From assembly GCF_000282095.2 (NCBI RefSeq), contig NZ_AKKC02000004.1:1550001-1614000 (forward strand): a stretch of DNA of 64,000 nucleotides, given 5' to 3'. Under the pieces are notes generated by a model. It ran no database searches, was not told the origin of the DNA, and saw nothing but the letters and a program-made list of their open reading frames with translations. The translations under genes and the position numbers were made by a program. The stretch is from Rhizobium sp. CF080 (GTDB taxonomy: Bacteria > Pseudomonadota > Alphaproteobacteria > Rhizobiales > Rhizobiaceae). This document shows positions 18,144 through 26,973 of this stretch, in pieces (position 1 is the stretch's first letter; each line of letters starts with the position of its first letter).

Positions 18144-19187
18144 TCAGTGCCACGGCGCCGTGTCAAAGGTCGCCAGCACCGGCTGTCCGACCATGGACGG
18201 ATCGAGGCTGCGACCCGGCTGCACCTGAATTTCAAGCTGTGTGGCGGTGTATTCGGTCACCTTGGGGATGGAGACGATGTCGACATTCTTCGCCTCGACG
18301 CCGTCGAGGTAGCTGAGCGAGATCTGCGGCTTCTCGGAGATGTTGGCGAGACGGCGGAACGGCACGCGAACCGACACGTAGAGATTCGCATCCTGGCGGA
18401 CGAGAGAGAGCATCCGCCCGCCCGCACGGCCATAGGTCGAGCCCGGATGGTCGACTGACAAGAGATAGCAGTCGCATGCAGACAGAACCTCCACAGTCGA
18501 CTTGCCGGCGGCGGCCGGCGTATCGAGGGTAATCGTCGCCAGACGGTCTCCCTGCTTCACCTTCTGCGGCAGATCGGCAAATTCGACCACGCCATCGCGT
18601 GGCTGATAGACGGTGACCGTCTCCGCAGCGATACTCGCCGAAACAGCCTCGAACGTGAACAGCCTCTTGTAGACGATATTGAACAAGAAGGAGAAAGCGG
18701 CCAAGCCGATGACGACGAATATCAAAAGCCCGAATATACGACCTGTAAGACCGTTCACGGTCGATGACGTCACACCGACCACCGCAGCCTTAGCATTTTC
18801 CACTTCTGCCATATGATTTCCCAACACGAAAATTTTTGAACCGCTTTGAACGACCCGCCCGGCGAGATAGAGGTCGGCGAAATGCGCCAAAGGCGCCGTC
18901 TTTTCCGCAGGGTCGAGAATCTGAAGGCCGGCGCGCCGTTCGTCTGTATTTACCCAAACGACGCGCGTATTGAGGGCCAGCTCGAGGCAGGAGCTCTCGG
19001 TTTCTATAAGCAGGGTCACGGCGAGGTGATCGCCTGGAGCCTGCGTGAGCGCGACCTCGGTGAGCCCGAGACCGGTCACCGACCAGTCGCATACCTCGAT
19101 ACGCTTTCCGTCGATTTGTGCCACCAGCGGCAATTTGAAGCGCGGGAACTCCCGTTCGCGACGCTTGGACACGGCAACCGCAGTCAT
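18144..19187 (-). CDS. alg44: Alg44: PilZ c-di-GMP receptor and polymerase co-factor
   Basis: About 347 residues. The N-terminal PilZ domain carries both c-di-GMP motifs: R12-x-x-x-R16 (REFPR) and D34-x-S-x-x-G39 (DWSVTG). A transmembrane helix follows at about 150-172, then a periplasmic membrane-fusion-type domain (QPRDGVVEFADLPQKVKQGDRLATI). In Pseudomonas, c-di-GMP binding to Alg44 switches on Alg8. The conserved residues say the same second-messenger control operates here. The ATG at 19187 shares one base with the alg8 stop (TGATG), so translation is coupled. An in-frame TTG one codon earlier is less likely. Confidence 0.93.
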   Translation of the reverse strand: MTAVAVSKRREREFPRFKLPLVAQIDGKRIEVCDWSVTGLGLTEVALTQAPGDHLAVTLLIETESSCLELALNTRVVWVNTDERRAGLQILDPAEKTAPLAHFADLYLAGRVVQSGSKIFVLGNHMAEVENAKAAVVGVTSSTVNGLTGRIFGLLIFVVIGLAAFSFLFNIVYKRLFTFEAVSASIAAETVTVYQPRDGVVEFADLPQKVKQGDRLATITLDTPAAAGKSTVEVLSACDCYLLSVDHPGSTYGRAGGRMLSLVRQDANLYVSVRVPFRRLANISEKPQISLSYLDGVEAKNVDIVSIPKVTEYTATQLEIQVQPGRSLDPSMVGQPVLATFDTAPWH

Positions 19188-20716
19188 CAAAACACCCTGT
19201 CAGTGATTTTCGGCAAGCGTTCCGGCGCTTCGTCCGTGAAATAGCTACCGAGATTGGCGAGGAAGACGAGAACTGACACAAAGACCAAGACGGCAACGGT
19301 ATTGACCAGCCGGGACGACCACAACTTGAAGGCTGCGTCGAATCGGGAATCGGTCCGCTTGAAGGCAGTCTTCTGGCGCGTCCACTTCTGCCGGTCGAGC
19401 CGGAAGAAGATCAACACCTTCACTGCCGAGCCGAAGATCTGATTGAAGTAGAGCAGCGGGATATAAACCAGATTGATCGACGGACGCACGGTCAGGAAGG
19501 TCAGCGCCAAGATATATCGCGAGACGACGACCCAAAGGGCATAGAAGGCGGCCGTCCAGGGTGTGATCATGACGGTGCCAAGAATGGCGAGTGTGATGCC
19601 CGACAGGCTCGTCCACATCGACATGCGCTGATCGAGAATCGACCACCAAGTAAACGCGCCGACCTTCATCGGACCAAGATTAAGGGCGCGAGCATTTGTG
19701 CGCAGCATGTTGCCGAACCAGCGGGTCATCAGCACATAAGCGGAGCTAATGAAGCTCGGGCTCGGCGGCTGCTCGATGGTCTCCACCTGAACGTCCGGCA
19801 CGTAATACATGTTGTAGCCGTTTTTCAGCAGCCAGAACCAACTCGACTTGTCATCACCGGTGAGCATGCGGATTCGACCCAAGCGCCAATGGTCGATATA
19901 GTCGTTCTGCACGTGATCGATGAAATCCGGATCGCAGGCGAGCCACGCGCGGAACATTGACATGCGTCCTGTCAACGTCAGCACGCGCCCTGCAAGACCA
20001 TGCGACGACATCAGAATCTGCCGCTGTGCAAAGCGCATCGAGTACCACTGCTTGAAGATTTCCGCACCCTCGACGGTGCACACCTCATCGGTGGTCAGCG
20101 CTCCCAGGTTCGGATTGATCAGAAACATGCAGGCACAACGCTCGACGAGATCGGGCGGCACAATGCTGTCGCCGTCGATCACCGAGACGGTATCGTCGCC
20201 AGCCGGGTTCAATGCCGCGATGGCACGAAAGCCGGCAGCCAGGGCATCGCGCTTGCCCGTCCCGGCAATGCGCACGATTTCCAGCCGGAACGGCAGGCTG
20301 TCGCCATACATCACTTCGGCAAGGCGGCGAATGAGGCGCTCGTCGCCGATTTCAACGATCGAGCAGACGATCGTTGCGCCAGCCGGCGCATTGGCTGCCG
20401 CGACGAAAGCGCCACGATAGACCTTGGTAGTCGTCGGGGCATCGATCCTGAAGCTCGTGATCAGGAAGTAGGCATGCCCCAACCCTTGCACTTTCGCCGC
20501 CGCTTCGGCTACCCGACGCATCGCCGGGAACCGGACCAGCCGGAACCAGACGCTACGCAGCAAATGAAGCAGTCCCCAAGACCACCGCCACAGCCCGATA
20601 ACGCCGACCACCAACGCGGCATCGCGTGCCTTCTCGTCGAACGCCTGCTGCGGCAGCAGCGCTGCACACACCCCCAGCAGTAGGACGAAAACGATGTGCT
20701 TTAGGACCCCCAGCAT
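19187..20716 (-). CDS. alg8: Alg8: polymannuronate synthase, GT2 family
   Basis: Inner-membrane processive glycosyltransferase that polymerises GDP-mannuronate. The protein of about 509 residues has N-terminal membrane helices, a GT2 catalytic domain with DGDS at about 182-185 and TGDDKSSW at about 287-294, an RW motif (LMTRWFGN) matching the QxxRW of processive synthases, and four or so C-terminal membrane helices ending near LVFVSVLVFLANLG. The length agrees with Pseudomonas Alg8 (494). The ATG at 20716 is 6 nt after the algD stop; a TTG precedes it. Activity should depend on Alg44 and c-di-GMP. Confidence 0.93.
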   Translation of the reverse strand: MLGVLKHIVFVLLLGVCAALLPQQAFDEKARDAALVVGVIGLWRWSWGLLHLLRSVWFRLVRFPAMRRVAEAAAKVQGLGHAYFLITSFRIDAPTTTKVYRGAFVAAANAPAGATIVCSIVEIGDERLIRRLAEVMYGDSLPFRLEIVRIAGTGKRDALAAGFRAIAALNPAGDDTVSVIDGDSIVPPDLVERCACMFLINPNLGALTTDEVCTVEGAEIFKQWYSMRFAQRQILMSSHGLAGRVLTLTGRMSMFRAWLACDPDFIDHVQNDYIDHWRLGRIRMLTGDDKSSWFWLLKNGYNMYYVPDVQVETIEQPPSPSFISSAYVLMTRWFGNMLRTNARALNLGPMKVGAFTWWSILDQRMSMWTSLSGITLAILGTVMITPWTAAFYALWVVVSRYILALTFLTVRPSINLVYIPLLYFNQIFGSAVKVLIFFRLDRQKWTRQKTAFKRTDSRFDAAFKLWSSRLVNTVAVLVFVSVLVFLANLGSYFTDEAPERLPKITDRVF

Positions 20717-20722
20717 CAACGT

Positions 20723-22042
20723 TTACCAGACGAGACCTTCGTAGTGCACACCTGACGGCATCTCGACGGGGATACGGACGAGGTCAATGACCTTGACGCC
20801 TTCCCGCGCCTTCTTCAGCGCATCCTTGGTGCCCTGGCCATTGATACCGACCACGATGGCTTCACTCTCCGAGACGACTTCGTCCGGCGACGAACGCATG
20901 AAGCCGGCCAGGTGCGAGATGAAGTTCCTGCCGCCATGATCGTTGACCGAGACGTTGGCGTCATAGATCGATAACTCGTAACCCTTACCCATCAAGCGTT
21001 CGGCCAGAAGTACCAGCGGGCTCTCACGCAAGTCGTCGGTATCCGATTTAAAGGTCAGGCCGAGAAGGCCGACCTTCTTGGCACCAGAACGATTGACGAG
21101 GCGGAAGGCGCGATCGAGTTGGTACTGGTTTGCCTCGACGGTTGCGTCGAGGACTGGCGTAGACACGTTCTGCATCTTGCCGAAATGGCGCAGCGCACGA
21201 AGATCCTTCGGAAGGCAGGAGCCGCCATAGGCAAAGCCGGGCTTCATATAGGCTCGAGAAATGTTGAGTCGCGTGTCAGCGCAAACAACATCCATCACGA
21301 CGTGGCTGTCGATGCCAACGGACTTGCAGAGATTGCCGATTTCGTTGGCGAAGGAAATCTTCACCGCATGCCAGCAGTTGTTGGTGTACTTAACGATTTC
21401 GGCGCTGCGGATCGGGATGACATGCGGCTTTATCTCGACCGAGGCGCAGAGGTCATGCAGGGCCTGAATAGTTTTCTCGTCGCCTTCGTACTGGCCAAAG
21501 ACGATCGCACCTGGGCTGTAGTAATCGGCGATCGCCGTGCCTTCGCGCAGGAATTCCGGATAGTAGGCCAGACCGAAATCAACCCCGACCTTTTTGCCAG
21601 AGGCGCCTTCGAGGGTCGGGATGACCACAGCCTCGACCGTGCCTGGAAGGATCGTCGAACGCATGACGATCATATGGAAATCGCTCTTGTCACGCAACGC
21701 AACACCGATCTGCTCGCAGACCAGCTTGACATAGCTCGTGTCCAGCGAACCATCTTCACGGCTCGGCGTACCCGGGCAGCAGAACGACATATCGGTCTCG
21801 TTAATCGCGGCGATATAGTCGCTTGTTGCGGTCAATAAGCCGTTCTCGACGCCCGTTTCGATCAGGTCATGCAGACCCGGTTCGTAGATTGGAGAGCGAC
21901 CTTCAGAGATGCACTTGACCTTGTACTGGTCTGGATCGACCGCCACTACTTTGAAGCCATCTTTTGCAAGGCATCCAGCCGAAACGGCTCCAACATAACC
22001 CGCACCAAAGATACTTACGCGCCAATTTTTCTTGCCCACCAC
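20723..22042 (-). CDS. algD: GDP-mannose 6-dehydrogenase AlgD
   Basis: First gene of the operon and the committed step: a four-electron NAD-dependent oxidation of GDP-mannose to GDP-mannuronate. It has 439 residues. The Rossmann motif GAGYVG is at 13-18, the FLREG substrate loop (YYPEFLREGTA) at about 161-170, and the catalytic Cys276 in YGGSCLPKDL corresponds to Cys268 of P. aeruginosa AlgD. It starts at one of two tandem GTG codons (22042 or 22039) behind GAAAGGG. The related UDP-glucose and UDP-ManNAc dehydrogenases share the fold, but the alg8/alg44 neighbours settle the substrate. Confidence 0.93.
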   Translation of the reverse strand: MVGKKNWRVSIFGAGYVGAVSAGCLAKDGFKVVAVDPDQYKVKCISEGRSPIYEPGLHDLIETGVENGLLTATSDYIAAINETDMSFCCPGTPSREDGSLDTSYVKLVCEQIGVALRDKSDFHMIVMRSTILPGTVEAVVIPTLEGASGKKVGVDFGLAYYPEFLREGTAIADYYSPGAIVFGQYEGDEKTIQALHDLCASVEIKPHVIPIRSAEIVKYTNNCWHAVKISFANEIGNLCKSVGIDSHVVMDVVCADTRLNISRAYMKPGFAYGGSCLPKDLRALRHFGKMQNVSTPVLDATVEANQYQLDRAFRLVNRSGAKKVGLLGLTFKSDTDDLRESPLVLLAERLMGKGYELSIYDANVSVNDHGGRNFISHLAGFMRSSPDEVVSESEAIVVGINGQGTKDALKKAREGVKVIDLVRIPVEMPSGVHYEGLVW

Positions 22043-22863
22043 TGCACCCTTTCCCGCAATTTTCGATCAATAAAGAATAGAAATGTCGCCTTCCTAGCCG
22101 CCGCAACAAACTCAAATAAATCTATATGTTGCACATGCGAAGAGCGCCCCTTTCGATGTTGCAATACAGCATATTTTTATGACGTCAACATAACGGGTCT
22201 CAGTTATCAACGTGATCAAAAGCCTATATTTGCATCAAAATTAGTCACACTCATTTCGAGCCAATATTACGCAACTCTATTTATATGCATGATCTCACCG
22301 TCAGGATTTTATTAACAATATCAACATGTTATTATATGATAAAAATATATGCATGCGGCGCACAATTTTTGTGTATCGCAGCATTAACGGAAATTGGATT
22401 TATGTGAGTTCTGGGACGACTGAGGCAACGGCGCAACGCTTCGTCAACGGCACCATGGAGAGAGAATCGGCAAGCGCCACACGCAACAGGCATAGGCGCT
22501 CTGCGGCCGGCAACGCCAAGTCGAACTCTGCAACAAGGCGCGTGTCTGCCCGCGACCTACGCACGCGTCGAAGCACGACGCCATCCCCCACACAGTTAGC
22601 ATCGCAACCCGAACTTTGCCGCCGCACAGTTCGTGATGACTAATCACATAGGGAGAACACTCAAAAAAGGGCGCATTGGGCGACGCCCAAAGCGAAGGAC
22701 TTCTCACAATTAATTTTCACTTAATTCATTCCATAAAATATAATTTATGTAATCAATACACGGTACACCAAATAAAAATTGGGTTTCCTAAAATTTTATA
22801 CGCTATAAAAACGGAATGTTGCTTTATAGACCCTATTATCCCCCATAAATACGGGAGATAATT
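22043..22863. promoter_or_regulatory. Long divergent intergenic region between algD and the second PL5 lyase
   Basis: This 820-bp region is the only place where transcription of the alginate operon (leftward) and of the second lyase (rightward) can begin. Most of it is AT-rich (22070-22400 and 22690-22860), typical of regulated promoter DNA. The middle, about 22410-22640, is a GC-rich patch that reads as short unconvincing frames on both strands and may be a decayed gene or inserted fragment. No operator could be assigned to a known regulator. Confidence 0.6.
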
Positions 22864-24054
22864 ATGAGAATAAAAACATTTCAGGCCGGAACTATTATTG
22901 CGATCAACATATTCTCCACCACCATCTGCGCTGCTCAAGAAGCGGCAACCATGCCTGAGGCAGTCACGATTCAGTCGCCCAGCAACACTTCGGAGAGGGC
23001 ACAGACCCTATTCTCAAATCTGCGTAGCCACTTTTTTGGCGCCTCTGACTTGCAGGATGCAACTGCGTCAGCTGCCAGCGCAGAAGCGACAGCGGCTGTA
23101 CCCCCGGAGAAGGACTATACGATCCAAACAGGCAGTATTTCGCCCCTTCCCACAGCCAACGGCTTCGGCAGTGGAACATCCGGCACGGAACCCGAGCAAG
23201 TTCCTCTCTGCGTCAGCATTCCGGCACCGCCGGCAACGCTACAGACGCAATCGAAATACAAGGCTGACGACAACTCGAAATCCTCGATCGATGATGATGC
23301 CTTGGCCGCCCGTGATAAGACCGTACAGCCAATTCGCAATTCCATTCGCCTGCTGACCAACATTGCCTATACCGAATCGAACAGTTCGTTAATTGCCCAG
23401 GCGCGGGCAGAATGCGTGCTGCACAATGTCGATCGCTGGGCGTCCGCGAACGCGTTGACCGACATGCGCACGGTTGACGCCTATCTTAGCCGCGACCGTT
23501 GGGTGGCGGAAATTGGACTTGCGGTTGAATCCGCCAGCAAACGTGTTGAGCTCTCCAGCGAGCGCAAAGCGCTTTACTCGACATGGTTCAGCACACTTGC
23601 CCGCGACACCATCGACGCTTACTCGTTACGTCTCGGCCCGAAGTCGAAGACGAATAACCACCGCTACTGGGCAGGCCTGTCGGTTACTGCGATCGGATTC
23701 GTTCTCGACAACTCGGATTTCAAGGCATGGGGCAAAACGAGTTTCGAGATTGGCGCTTGCCAAGTCGATGATCGCGGCTTCCTGCCGGCTGAGCTAGCGC
23801 GCGGAGAGAAAGCGCTGGACTACCATGTCTATGCGTTGCGCCCGCTGGCGGCCATCGTCAAACTCGCCGCGGACAACGGTGAGCCGCTTCAATCAAAATG
23901 CCTCGACAGATTCAAGCGTCTCACCGCGATGACGCGTGACGCTTTACGGGATCCCACGGAATTCGAACGTGTCGCCGGTCAGCGCCAGGCAGCGACTTCC
24001 CCGGAAACCAGCTATTCTGCGGCATTAAAGCTCAACACACTTCCACTATTGTGA
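22864..24054 (+). CDS. Second PL5 alginate lyase with an N-terminal low-complexity extension
   Basis: This 396-residue secreted protein has a signal peptide to about residue 23. A region of about 120 residues rich in Ala, Ser and Thr precedes the PL5 core, which contains TNNHRYWAGL (263-272) and a GEKALDYHVYALRPLA segment. It is divergent from the alginate operon and paralogous to AlgL at 2653-3762, with which it shares the ANALTDMRT/ADALSDMKT block and the NHRYW motif. The ATG is preceded by GGGAG. A separately promoted lyase suggests a role in trimming or releasing polymer independently of synthesis. Base use in the first 70 bases is AT-rich like the intergenic region, then returns to the local norm. 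Confidence 0.88.
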   Translation: MRIKTFQAGTIIAINIFSTTICAAQEAATMPEAVTIQSPSNTSERAQTLFSNLRSHFFGASDLQDATASAASAEATAAVPPEKDYTIQTGSISPLPTANGFGSGTSGTEPEQVPLCVSIPAPPATLQTQSKYKADDNSKSSIDDDALAARDKTVQPIRNSIRLLTNIAYTESNSSLIAQARAECVLHNVDRWASANALTDMRTVDAYLSRDRWVAEIGLAVESASKRVELSSERKALYSTWFSTLARDTIDAYSLRLGPKSKTNNHRYWAGLSVTAIGFVLDNSDFKAWGKTSFEIGACQVDDRGFLPAELARGEKALDYHVYALRPLAAIVKLAADNGEPLQSKCLDRFKRLTAMTRDALRDPTEFERVAGQRQAATSPETSYSAALKLNTLPLL

Positions 24055-24089
24055 GATGGGCAAGCCTTCAGGACGCTAAATCCGCCGCA

Positions 24090-24359
24090 TCAGTTGCGCG
24101 TTGGTGAAGCGGATAGAAGTTCGATTGGCGTGGCATCGCGCCATCTCTTCTGATCCAAAATGGAAGCGCCTGCAGTCGCGGTATTACCCAAAAGTAAAGC
24201 CCGGGAAATCGCCGCCTTCATGCCGTCGGGGCCGAGCTTGGCAAACCGAACCATGTCCATACCAAGTGCGGCGCTCACTTGATCGATATGTCTCGGAGCC
24301 GCGAGATTTTCAATATCGGCAAGCGCATCCTTCAAAATTGCTCTTTGCTGAACGTCCAC
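24090..24359 (-). CDS. Small hypothetical protein
   Basis: An 89-residue frame starts at GTG 24359 with GGGAGGA 6 nt upstream, a better ribosome site than most here. The protein is helical (QQRAILKDALADIENL...) without signal peptide or recognised domain. It converges on the second PL5 lyase, ending 35 bp from that gene. No function can be given. Confidence 0.5.
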   Translation of the reverse strand: MDVQQRAILKDALADIENLAAPRHIDQVSAALGMDMVRFAKLGPDGMKAAISRALLLGNTATAGASILDQKRWRDATPIELLSASPTRN

Positions 24360-24686
24360 AGGATCCTCCCATCCTTTTTCGTAAGCTGATTTTCCCTATT
24401 CAATAGAAATGTTGATAGCTTGATTTTCGATTCTGACACGAATGGAAAGATCCCACAACCGTTTGCATTATGTAATATTAATCGAACTTCCGAATATTAA
24501 AACCGCGACTTCATACGGAAAATGGCAAGTGGTACTAGATCGAAAGGCGCATCATGGCCGTAGATACCTCTACGCCAGCAAGCAATACGTGATCCCCTTT
24601 TGACTTAACACCCCAGATTTACAGCTCGCGCTTTGTGCGGTGGCGAGCTTGCGGGAGCAAACAGTGCGAACGAACAATCTTGTCCG
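24360..24686. other. Intergenic region with a weak hairpin
   Basis: There is no convincing gene in this 327-bp stretch between the small protein gene and the 3' end of the PL7 lyase. AGCTCGC at 24623-24629 pairs with GCGAGCT at 24643-24649 downstream of the lyase stop. It lacks a T-run, so it is at best a weak terminator for that gene. Confidence 0.4.
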
Positions 24687-26450
24687 TCAGAGGATAAAGT
24701 CAATGCTTTGAAGCTCAACGACGCCATCGACGTGGATCGAGAAATCCGCGGCCCCATCGCCATTGATATCGCCATAAATATAGGTCTCCGACCCGGTATT
24801 GACGTAACGCAATTCGCTGACTTGCTCCGAAAACGCGTTAGTCCCAATGAAATCGAAGGCTTGACCGCCATTGACGGTAGGGTTGGCGTCGATCCCGCTA
24901 AGATTGATGATATCGCCGTCAGCCTCAGAAAACTGGTAGATGTCATCACGGCCGCCGGAAGTTAACGTCGATGGATCGAGCCAAGTGAAGACGAAGGTGT
25001 CGGCGCCCGTCCCACCGTAGAGGTTATCAGCGCCTTCGTCGGCATAAAGCCGGTCGTCGCCAGCCCCTCCGTAGAGCGTGTCGTCGCCGTCGCCGCCTAC
25101 CAGCTTGTCCGATCCGGCGTCACCGTAAAGCTTGTCATTGTCGCTGTAACCATAGAGCGTATCATTGCCATCTGCCCCAACCAACTTGTCAGCGCCGCCC
25201 TGACCGATGAGCACGTCATCACCACCCTGGCCGTAAAGCCGGTCGGCACCCTCCCCGCCATAGAGCTTATCGTTATCCGCACCGCCGCTGAGGATATCAT
25301 CGCCCTCGCCTGCGACGATGGTGTCTTCACCGGCGTCGCCGCTCAGGTCATCGGCCCCTACTCCACCATAGATGGTATCGTCTCCTTCGCCGCCGGTGAT
25401 CCTATTCGCGCCAGCTTCGCCCTTGAGCGTATCGTTACCGGCACCGCCGTCGATCGTATCATCACCGTCGCCGCCATAGACGACATCATCGTCCGCCCCC
25501 GCGAAGATCGTGTCGGCGCCGTCCTGTCCCAGCAGCTTGTCAGCACCAGAGCCACCAACCACCCTGTCGTCGCCAGCACCGGCGCGAACTACGTCGTTAC
25601 CGCCATAACTGTAGATGACGTCAGCGAGCGTACCACCCGTTAGCACATCATTGCCGATCGTACCGGTTGAATCTACCGAATAGGTGCTGGAATCGTCATT
25701 GGCTGTCGCTGTGCTCACCAAGCCGTCCAGCCCCTCGCCTGTTTCATGAGAAAAATCGAAGCCATAAAATGATACCTGACCGGCACCGGTACTGTTCGTC
25801 TCATTGTTTCCAAGATAGGCGCCTGCCTTGAAATAGAACTGTTCGCCATCCCAGGCCGAGCTGACCGTTGTGACCGACGTGTAAGTGTCCCCGTCGGCGT
25901 AGACGATGACCGTCAGTGTGTCTCCGTGAACATCAATCTTGTAGGAGAACTGATCACCAAGGGAAATTTGCGGCGTGTCGCCGCCCGCATTGGTGAGCGC
26001 GAATTTCAAGGAATCGTTGCCATCTCCACCTTTGTCGCTCTTGAAGTAGACTTCACCGTCCTCCCAATAGAGCCTGACCAGTTCGTCCTCCGAACCATGA
26101 ATCTGGCCGACGACGATGCGCCCCTCCGCGCCGTTCGTCGTGTGCGGCGCCTCGTCGATCTTCAAGGTCGCAGTCATCGTGCCTCCTTCATCCAAAGTCC
26201 AGGAGGCTAAAGAGTGACCATTCATCTCGCGCAGCTCCGACCTTGCGCAGGTTGTACCCTTGGTCAAGGCACCTTCGGTGATCGCACGAAACACCATCGC
26301 ACCATCGTCGGCTGTGTAGAAATAAGACGAATGTTCGAAGCCCGAAAGATCCAAGATCTCCAAGGCCGTGCCAATGGTTCCACCGTCCTCGTCGATCGGT
26401 AGGCAGAGTTTCCAGCTCGTTAAATCGAAATTATCGGAGTTTGTCGCCAC
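24687..26450 (-). CDS. Secreted PL7 alginate lyase with RTX calcium-binding repeats
   Basis: This 587-residue protein has no Sec signal. Residues 1-235 form a PL7 beta-jelly-roll lyase with the three family motifs RSELRE (70-75), QIH (116-118) and YFKAGAYLGN (206-215). About residues 265-490 are a long run of GGxGxDxLx nonapeptide repeats that fold on calcium. The last 100 residues are a serralysin-type C-terminal secretion module (GTGADTFVFTW...). This architecture is exported by a type I secretion system, which is not in the window. In PL7 enzymes QIH is usually linked to guluronate-containing alginate, which would fit a polymer epimerised by AlgG. It gives the locus an extracellular degrading enzyme in addition to the periplasmic PL5 lyases. 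Confidence 0.92.
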   Translation of the reverse strand: MATNSDNFDLTSWKLCLPIDEDGGTIGTALEILDLSGFEHSSYFYTADDGAMVFRAITEGALTKGTTCARSELREMNGHSLASWTLDEGGTMTATLKIDEAPHTTNGAEGRIVVGQIHGSEDELVRLYWEDGEVYFKSDKGGDGNDSLKFALTNAGGDTPQISLGDQFSYKIDVHGDTLTVIVYADGDTYTSVTTVSSAWDGEQFYFKAGAYLGNNETNSTGAGQVSFYGFDFSHETGEGLDGLVSTATANDDSSTYSVDSTGTIGNDVLTGGTLADVIYSYGGNDVVRAGAGDDRVVGGSGADKLLGQDGADTIFAGADDDVVYGGDGDDTIDGGAGNDTLKGEAGANRITGGEGDDTIYGGVGADDLSGDAGEDTIVAGEGDDILSGGADNDKLYGGEGADRLYGQGGDDVLIGQGGADKLVGADGNDTLYGYSDNDKLYGDAGSDKLVGGDGDDTLYGGAGDDRLYADEGADNLYGGTGADTFVFTWLDPSTLTSGGRDDIYQFSEADGDIINLSGIDANPTVNGGQAFDFIGTNAFSEQVSELRYVNTGSETYIYGDINGDGAADFSIHVDGVVELQSIDFIL

Positions 26451-26973
26451 GAACTTGTCCTCAAACTGAGATATTATCTTGTGTCATTGGGAACTTGAAT
26501 CGCTATCTGAACGCCACCTCCAGGTGGTGCCGGTCTTAGCAATCACCTGACAACCCGTTTCCAAACCTTCACTCGGGACGCCTCCATTAACCTGATATGC
26601 GTCTCGCCGTTCACGGCCGGATATTATGTAAACCAAAGGCAGCTAGGCTGGATGTTTTCCGCTGAGCGGTGCCTGAAGATGACTTTCCGACTGGTCCTGC
26701 CGCTACCATCTCCGCGTCGCTCCTCGAAGGACTGTGGGTCGATGATCCATCCAAAAAATTAACAAACGAATTCAGCGATCGCAAAAAAGTTAACGTTTCA
26801 GGGATTGGGATGCAGTACACGGCCCTTTCCAGGGCGCTGTTGCGAATATCCCGGGTGGTTTGCGAGATCCCCGTGTTCTCCGCTGTCAAGCGGCCTGACC
26901 CTCGAGATTCCGAGCGATCAGGACTACGGCTCGGTCCGATGCAGAAAGCACGTTCAACGATGCGGGCTTGCAC
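26451..26973. other. Intergenic region upstream of the PL7 lyase
   Basis: This 523-bp stretch lies between the PL7 lyase start and the 3' end of the aminotransferase gene. It must hold the lyase promoter. Short frames occur on both strands, but none has a good ribosome site or a recognisable product. It marks the border between the alginate locus and the catabolic operons. Confidence 0.5.

Noticed and set aside
22326..22643. 105-codon frame in the algD upstream region
   Set aside because: Arg/Ser/Thr-rich composition, no ribosome site, competing short frames on the other strand and no recognised product.
25000..25640. Short periodic repeats resembling a CRISPR or satellite array
   Set aside because: They are the codons of the RTX glycine/aspartate nonapeptide repeats of the PL7 lyase, in frame and without spacers.
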